In this document: positions 57,033-64,000 of the stretch, piece after piece | Numbering within the stretch: position 1 is the first letter of the stretch | Layout: every line of letters starts with the position of its first letter | Assembly (NCBI RefSeq): GCF_000004195.4 | Contig: NC_030681.2 | Coordinates: 88,605,681 to 88,669,680, forward strand | Source of the DNA: Xenopus tropicalis | Lineage: Eukaryota > Chordata > Amphibia > Anura > Pipidae | Direction of reading: 5' to 3' | DNA length: 64,000 bases | The notes under the pieces: model-generated | The model's input: the letters and a program-made list of their open reading frames with translations, nothing else | Told to the model about the DNA's origin: nothing | Databases searched by the model: none | Made by a program: the position numbers and the translations under genes

Positions 57033-57512
57033 TTGAAGGTGATCTGTCATCCTAAAAAATAATTGCATGTTAGTTGAGCAAAATAAACGTTACTTACACT
57101 ATATAAATTATTTAATTTTTGGTTCCTTCAGTCTTGGAATTCACAATCAAGACAAATAAGGTTCCGTTATTTTGTGGACACTGCAAGTTTAGTACTACTT
57201 CAAAATCTTGTGTATGTGCTAGAACTGGGGAGATAATGCCCATGCCCAGGCTACACAATTATAGACAGTGAGGAGAGAGTGGGAATATGAGGAGTGCAAT
57301 GACAACTAGGAAGTGCAGAATGAGAAGCGAAAGTAATTGCTGTGCTTAAAGCATAGCGGCAGGGTAGACAATATATGGTTGACTGCTCAGATTTTTAATA
57401 CATTTAAAACAGGTATGGATGTTTTAATAAAAAAAGAATTGAGTTTCATGTTTAATTTGCAAAGGACTTTTATTATACAACTTTTTATTTGTAGGTGACA
57501 GGCCCCCTTTAA
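57033..57512 (-). mobile_element. T2-type MITE, inverted copy of the 20677 element
   Basis: The left end TTGAAGGTGATCTGTCATCC and right end GGTGACAGGCCCCCTTTAA mirror the 20677-21188 copy. Shared inner words include TTGGAATTCACAATCAAGAC and TTTTGTGGACACTG in complementary orientation. The left TTAA is mutated to TTGA. Confidence 0.78.
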
Positions 57513-58259
57513 CAACCTGTGTGTTTCATTAAATGTTAATTAAATATTAAAATACTGATATGTACAGTTTCACTGGCTTTCAATTAGCGTCTATATGCAT
57601 TTCTATGTTCAAAGGAAAAAACACAATATCCCTACACATTAACTGAGGCTTAGAGGAAACAATGATGCTTTTGTTACAATTTAACAGTAATGCTGCAAAC
57701 ACCATGAAACATTAATGACAGGCAGACAAATTATTTATTATGTGGTCCTCAACTCTCTTTAGAGCTGTTTCACCTGTAGTGTTCAGGGCTCATTTACCAG
57801 AAGTGTGATATGAAATCTTCATTAATATAAGATTCCAATGACATACCTTTTATACTGAGGGGTTGGAAACCACCAGTTAGAACTACACAAAGCTTCTATT
57901 CCTTCTCATTATCATGTACTTTTCCTGTTCTCTCCTTATGTTAAAATCCCCTAAGAGTAATCACAATTTTAATAGCATGGCAAATTAACTTTTCCTAATA
58001 GCGCTGTACATTAGAAATGAAACAATATTTTCAGATAACTATGTTTCATCCACATTTGTAATCAACTTAGTTGCAGTGTGTCTGTGATCATACTGGCCAG
58101 GGAAAAGGCTGATATCCTGGGATTTTCATAGCTGCCATAACAGACATAAACATATAAAACAAAAACATGTACTGTACCATATTTCTGTAGGAATTGGAAA
58201 TTTAATGAGAACTAAATCCTAAAAATGAATATGGCTAAGGATGCCATATTTTATATACT
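57513..58259. other. AT-rich DNA, no gene seen
   Basis: Nothing recognisable. Confidence 0.5.
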
Positions 58260-58802
58260 AAACTGACTGTCCCAGCCTAACGTTCCAGCATAGTAGTACT
58301 GATCCAGGCATTTAAAGATGTCACAGGAGCTCCCCATCTTGGATTCTCTAGAAGTGCCAGTGACACTCACAAGCTCAGTGTGCTCTAAGCAGCTGTTGAG
58401 AAGCTGAGCTTAGGGGTTGTTGCAAATTATCAAGCAGATAATGAGGTTTGTCTGTCATATAAGCTGATGATACAGGTCTGATTATTACATTCTGATGCTA
58501 GTTGTACTGGTTTCTAATTTCTAATTATTTGTATTAATTACCAATCAGCCTTATACTGTTACATTTATATTCTATAGATACAGTATATTGTGAGTCAGTC
58601 CCTAAGCTCAGTAACTGACATCAGCACAGAGCATGTGCAGTGAATCAGCAGAAAAGAAGATGGGGAGCTACTGGGGGCATCTTTGGAGGCACAGATCTTC
58701 CCTCCTAAAGGGCTCTGATTGGCTTGGGCTGGTACAGAAACACAAAACATAATGTGCAACATTTCTAGCCTACTTCTTTAGTAAAGCTTTAGTTTTATTT
58801 AA
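58260..58802 (-). repeat. T2-like repeat, 5'-truncated
   Basis: GCTCAGTGTGCTCTAAGCAG, AGAAGATGGGGAGCTACTGG and an end CTTTAGTTTTATTTAAAGG (TTAA at 58799-58802) match a known Xenopus repeat with a T2-like terminus. Confidence 0.55.
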
Positions 58803-59941
58803 AGGGCCACTCTACTTGTATTTTGCCATTGTGTTTACTAAAAGAGGAGAAAGAAAATGAATGTGTCTCAAGAGCAAAAGGTTGAATGTGCTACAATGGC
58901 CCAATCTCGATCCAGCTGCGAATTTAAAAAACCGAGGTGCAAAAGCATCAACTGACTAAATTGAATAGCCTGGAGAAAATCCACATGGAAGAATAACCCC
59001 AAATCACTCCTTAACGGTGTCCTTATACCAAAAGCCTTAAAGGTCTTACTTCTATTTAATGCATATGCAAGCACAATTTTTTATTTTTTACAGTGTCACA
59101 TTAAAAAAAGAAATTTTAAGTTAGGTGTACTTTACAATAAAAATCTCAAAAAGAAGATTTAGGAAAATGAAACAAAATATATATATATATAATATATATA
59201 CTGTATATGTGTATAAACATGCTCATATTTAAAATGTTAAAAATGTATTTGACCTATATGTTTCAAAAAACACTTCTTTTATAAAGCAGAAACCACTGTC
59301 TAAGGCTCATGGAGAAAACCATTAAAGATTCCTTGTGCTACACAACTCATTTCTAATAAAAGTCTAAATAAGCAAATATTAAATGATTAATGAACACTTC
59401 CTGCCGTGGAATTTGCACTGACTGTTCCCATTTACTTTTGTGTTCCACTGTAATGGGAATTTTCATTAAAAAATAAGCAGAACCTTAATGGAAAGTAGCT
59501 GAAAGCGTACAATACCCCTGGTGTGCACTTCTGTATGCCTTTTTTAATTAGGGAGCAAACTAAAGTATCTAACCACAGTTTTTTTTTAAATGCATTAGCA
59601 ACTGTTTGATGGGGTGACAAATACAATATTTCAGAAGATATTAAAGTAATATTAAAGTAATTATTTCCTTTTTGTTCTAAAAAAAAGTATAGCATCTATA
59701 AATAGAGGTACACATCGGTAGGTCACAAGTATTACATTATGTGATGGTCTTTCTGGGTTAATGTACTACAGGGCACTAGAGGACATAAAGATCTTATGGA
59801 CACAATATATTAGCAAAAGTAATTCCTTTCATTGAAGTCTAGAAATGTTTGTTGTTATGGTTTAGCTATTTAGAACAAGGCCATCATTCACCATTTATTC
59901 AGTGATCATTGTTTTTTTGATACAAACACATACGTGACTGT
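58803..59941. other. AT-rich DNA, no gene seen
   Basis: Short (TA)n near 59176-59202; nothing else. Confidence 0.5.
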
Positions 59942-60080
59942 GTGCATATACATTGGTGTAAGTGGAGTGGTGCATATATACTGATGTTACCAAGTTTTGG
60001 CATATACACTGACATAAGTAGGATGATAAATATACAATGATGCACCCAAGATGGTGCATGTACACTTGTGTAGGGAAATG
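59942..60080. repeat. Degenerate 28-bp minisatellite, five units
   Basis: Units of 27-29 bases begin at 59942, 59970, 59999, 60026 and 60054. Each has the form GTGCATATACAnTGATGT followed by AAGTGGATG-like sequence. Pairwise identity is modest, so the array is old. Confidence 0.6.
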
Positions 60081-61878
60081 GTGCTTTTTATTTTTATGTA
60101 AGGAGCAGGGTACATATGTTCTGAGCAGATTTAGCTTTACTTAACTTTTAGTCTATTGTGCCTTTGATGTTGTTATATGCAGTTTCCTTTTCCCATTTAA
60201 CCTTGAAATGTAGCATTTTACCTTAAGTAGTTGTTTACATATTGATTATAAAATCATATTATTAGCTTGCCTGATCTTCAAAAGAAAATAATAGTGCAGC
60301 TATACTTCATATTTTTGTTTTTATTTTGCTTACCATCCGTTCCCTCCTGGTGTAATACTAAATATTAGATAGAAGCATAGTTACTAAATGGGAATTCTAT
60401 AACCAGACTTTTAAGGTGTAGCTCAAAAGACTTTTAAATTGCAACTGCTTACTGATGTAGATCAAATAGCTGAAAACTAATGTGGGTCACTCCCCAGGGC
60501 AAATAGCCCTTGCCAGTTGATTGCTACCTGTACACATTCTAGTCCACGTTTTGGAAGAAGTCTGCTGTGTGGGACTACTCTGAAGAAATTTGATTACTAC
60601 TACTCTGTGTATGTACTATTGCTTGAAGAAAGGAAACTTCCTAATACAACTTGCTTCCTCCAATCTCTTGTACCTTGTAACTGTAATGTGGGGATGATAC
60701 GAAAAAGACTGTGGCTTTATGATATAAATGTTAAGGACCCATAAACTTTCCCCTTTACCATGGAAATTTTTCAAGAGTGTTATATATTCCACAGAAAAAC
60801 TATGATGGCCCACAGGGGCCAAGCATGAGCTAGTTTACTGGTAACAGAGAATGGCTGGAAAGGTACCAGGGCACTTTAAAGGGTCAGGACAGAGTGGGGT
60901 TTATGTACCTGTTGGCTGCAAGCAGATTGCTATTACATCTCTGTGCTTTCTTGTTTTTGTGTTGCTTCTACTTTAGTAGCACTGGGAAAAGCTCTTTAAA
61001 TAGAAATGCACCTCTTTATCTTTGGTAAGAAAACAGTGTATAAGCTATAAACAGCGCCTTCACTTTGACGTAACAATCATACCATATTAATTACCTCTAA
61101 AAGCAAAGGAATTTCTGAAGAGCAAATGGAAAAGTCACCAGCAAATGATTAGACTCATAACCCAGAAAAGTGACTTCTTGTAGCTCCCAGAAGATACTTT
61201 ACATGTAACATGGAACAATGACAAACAATGATTAATTACTGGTTTGAAAACCAATTTGTTTTAAATAGTGCTAACACTTTGAATTTCAATTCTTTCACAT
61301 TTGCTGGTACAGAAGTTTGGCCTTATCTATTAATATAGCAAATGTTTTTTTCCCACAGCTTTGCATTTGACTTAAGATATACTGCACTACAATCCATTTT
61401 ATCACTGTCCTCTGTAAAAATACATTGGGAACGTCACATATTTCCAGTAAGGGATTTCTCCAAGGTTGCCTTTGAAATACATAATAAAATAAAGAAACGA
61501 CAGAGAGTATATTAATTAAATAGAAGACTGACCTTAAGCAAGTATTGCTGGACAGGAATCGAGTTAAACAATGTATAATTGCCAACTTCTAGTGCCCCAG
61601 TGCTATTAGAGTTTCTCATAAATTACATAGATTACTAGAGTTAATGCTTTAATGCTCCATAGTAGCACAGGATCCATGGCAATTAACCATTTTGCATGAC
61701 AGATAGGTATGTAGCACCCAGGGATATATTTGTATTGAGCTTACTGTCATGATAGCATTTGGCTTTTTTTTTTTTTTTAAACAATATCCCTCTTTACTTT
61801 CTTTACTTTAAAAAAATTGACTGACTTCAAACAACCAAAAATAAACCACCACAAAGAAATACAGTGTATTTAAATCAC
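60081..61878. other. AT-rich DNA, no gene seen
   Basis: Nothing recognisable beyond a poly-T run at 61767. Confidence 0.5.
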
Positions 61879-62216
61879 TTAAAGGAGAAGGAAAGGCTAC
61901 ATCACTGTAGGGTGCCAAAATGTTAGGCACCCTCCAGTGACTTTATTCATTTACCTGAAACCCCCAGCCGGTGCTTCTGTTAGGAGAAAACTGCACTGGC
62001 GAGCGTTTATTGTTCGATCTTCTTTGTTAAAGCCGACTTTAACAAAACAGATATCTTTTTCGCTCAACTGAGCATGCGTCGGCCCCGGGATTCTGAAGAA
62101 AGAAGACAGAAGGAAGAGGATCCCTTGCTTGCATATACCCCGGGCCAGTGCAGTTTTTTCCTAACAGGAGCGGCCTGGGGTATCAGGTAAGCGGTTTCAA
62201 TCACTGGGGGTGCCTA
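61879..62216. mobile_element. T2-type MITE, truncated copy of the 44595 family
   Basis: It starts TTAAAGGAGAAGGAAAGGCT and shares GGTGCCAAAATGTTAGGCAC, AAAGCCGACTTTAACA, TGAGCATGCG and CCCCGGGCCAGTGCAG with 44595-45016. The right end stops in GGGTGCCTAAAAT before the terminal TTAA. Confidence 0.8.
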
Positions 62217-62329
62217 AAATATGAAAACTAAATAGGAATTTTTTTTAAAGAATATTGCTTTGTTTACCCTTAAGCAATACTCTTTGAACATGTCTTATAT
62301 ACTATTTCTAAAAAAAAAAAGAGACACTG

Positions 62330-62846
62330 GGGGTCATTTCTAAAGTTTGCACAGAGAAATTCTTTTCGCAAATGGTCATTTTGCACGTTGTCCCCTAAAT
62401 GGTAACATTTTGCACTGCTGAGCCTGGTCTTTCCTTTTTGTTGCGAATTGCAGTGAAATGCGAAATGTGTGCAAAAATTGGCAAATGAGATTGTGATTTG
62501 CATGAGCATGCCCTCTGTGCGTGTTTATTGAGTGCAAATATGGTGCCAATTTTCACTTTGCGAATATAGATGCACAATTTGAGAAATCAGTTTAGTGAAA
62601 ATTCTTTCTGCTACCAAAGTTGTGGCATAACTCGGATGCAGAGTGTGTGCATAAATATTCACAATCTGTGAATATACCGTATTCAAAAAACTTTTGCGGA
62701 CATTCGCACTGCGAAAAAAAAGGCAATTGTGCTTGCACATTAAATGTACCAGTTTTGTCCAGGTTTATAAATATAAACATGGGTAGGGCGAATATGTAGA
62801 CTGTGCGAATAATTCTGTGCTGCGCAAATGTTATAAATGGCCCCGT
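62330..62846. mobile_element. GGGGTCATTT-type MITE, about 517 bp
   Basis: GGGGGTCATTTCTAAAGTTT and GCACAGAGAAATT at the left are mirrored by AATTCTGTGCTGCGCAAATG and TTATAAATGGCCCC at the right. The inside repeats TTCGCA/TGCGAA words. No clear target duplication. Confidence 0.6.
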
Positions 62847-64000
62847 CTGTTTAACTGTATTATAAAAAGACAATAGGTATGTAAATATAATAGTGGGAAT
62901 TTATTGTACTGTAGTATTCATTAAATGAAAAGTAAACTTTACTGGTACACTGCCATGATAGTTTGCCCTCTGTCACGAGTGCCCTTGTAGTCTCACAGCT
63001 CCCAGGCAATGATGTGCAGGCCAAGGATTATAGAATTCATTTTAGTTGTCACACATCCCAGAGCAGGTGAGATACTGTTGCTGGTCCTCATCCAAATCTG
63101 AAAATGAAAAATCAAGTACTTAGAATTTATTTAGCAGCTTCGGGAAAACCATGCTAGGAGACCAAACAACTAAAAAAGCCTAAGAAAACAGCTAGTTAAA
63201 TACAGAATTTTGCAGAACACTTTAACTGTTGGTGTCACAATTACATAAGAGAGAATATAATCTCTGCATCTGTATAATAAAATGTGCCACCAGTATTTTG
63301 GGAGTTTTAGCTCAACAACAGCTGGGGTGATAGCCCTGCGTTATACCTAAAAAAAAACGGCACAAGACAAGCTTTGTGCCAGCTCACCTGCAGGGCTAAT
63401 AAAAGCCTTACAGTCAATCAATAAAATGGGAAGTGATTACATAATCTGAGAAGTTCATCATGAGATCTGCATATTTAACAGAGCTCATTGGGAACATTAG
63501 TGCAGCTTGACATTGCCCATCAACAACTATTCCTGCATCTCGGGTGTAAAATCTGTAATACAGGATGACACTACAATGAAATGCGTTTTGAGAAATGAAT
63601 TTATATAATGCGGCAATCTGTGTGAACAGCTGTGGCATAATTTTATTCTCCAATTTAGTCTGTGGTACATCTACTTAAAAGGTGGCGAGGGTATTGAGCT
63701 TGATGCTGGTAATGGAGACTTTGCTTTTCAGGTATCACTGCGAAAGGTACAGTATGACTAGTTTCTTTTTTGCAGTTATTTTTATTTTAAATTGATTAAA
63801 TGTTTAGATTTAAAGTACATCTCCCTTGTAAAAATATGGATTTTTATACACATATATCGGTGAAATTGCAAGAAAAAATTTATAAAGATCTATGGATGGA
63901 ATTGACTTATTGAATGATATAAAAAGCAACACCCATCTTCTAATAGAAATGAATGGCATACCATTGTATGAAGTTCTTCCATTGGACAGCTCTGTACTGT
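62847..64000. other. Unassigned sequence, one candidate exon
   Basis: No repeat recognised. A possible exon at 63659-63746 is listed separately. Confidence 0.4.
63659..63746 (+). CDS. Weak candidate exon, unknown protein
   Basis: An 88-base segment follows a plausible splice acceptor (ATTTTATTCTCCAATTTAG ending at 63658) and precedes AAG|GTACAG. Within it one frame reads LKGGEGIELDAGNGDFAFQV, whose composition (Gly, Asp, Glu, Ala, few Ile/Leu/Lys/Asn runs) is unlike chance AT-rich frames in this window. It has no start or stop of its own and ends out of phase 0, so it would be an internal exon. I do not recognise the protein and give it low confidence. It could equally be unique non-coding sequence. 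Confidence 0.15.

Overview
This 64 kb window is AT-rich vertebrate DNA, almost certainly from a frog of the genus Xenopus. The evidence is its repeat content: many TTAA-flanked, TTAAAGG-ended inverted-repeat elements (T2-type MITEs, known from Xenopus), TAA-flanked MITEs with GGGCTCTGGCACAC ends, Tc1-like, hAT-like, CR1 and L2 elements and Penelope-like retroelement remains. I find no intact host gene, no rRNA or tRNA gene, and only one weak candidate exon near the right edge (63659-63746). The window reads as intergenic or deep intronic sequence layered with transposable elements. Most open reading frames of 60-110 codons are chance frames in AT-rich DNA or lie inside repeats.

Layout. 1-500: the 3' part of a Penelope-like element, with the C-terminus of its protein and a complete hammerhead-ribozyme fold. 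1020-2440: a CpG-containing, repeat-derived block with two adjacent near-perfect foldbacks and a decayed hammerhead-like motif. 7-12.4 kb: T2-type, hAT-type and long-TIR MITEs, one MITE inserted in another. 13-17.3 kb: a solo Tc1-type end, a 185-bp hammerhead-bearing retroposon with a perfect 15-bp target duplication, and an almost complete Tc1 element with a broken transposase, inserted into an older MITE. 18.8-24.2 kb: a Harbinger-like MITE, two T2 elements and a 1.56-kb non-autonomous hAT that contains a T2 element. 24.2-34 kb: mostly unique AT-rich DNA with (TA)n tracts. 35-41.4 kb: a foldback T2 element, then a dead L2 LINE on the + strand, cut by two Harbinger-like MITEs and, in its 3' end, by a dead CR1 LINE on the - strand. 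41.8-46 kb: a cluster of MITEs. 48-54 kb: a Harbinger-like hairpin, a foldback insertion with a perfect 15-bp duplication, a long hairpin with a hammerhead-like core, a second foldback T2 element and another hammerhead motif. 55-64 kb: two more MITE copies, an old 28-bp minisatellite, a truncated T2 and mainly unique sequence.

No genes here work together. The only coding remains belong to mobile elements (Penelope-like, Tc1, L2, CR1), and all are truncated or broken. The most interesting theme is the recurrence of hammerhead-ribozyme cores (conserved CTGANGA and GAAAC parts) in at least six places. One of them sits at the 5' end of a compact insertion with clean target-site duplications, suggesting a family of small ribozyme-headed retroposons related to Penelope-like elements.
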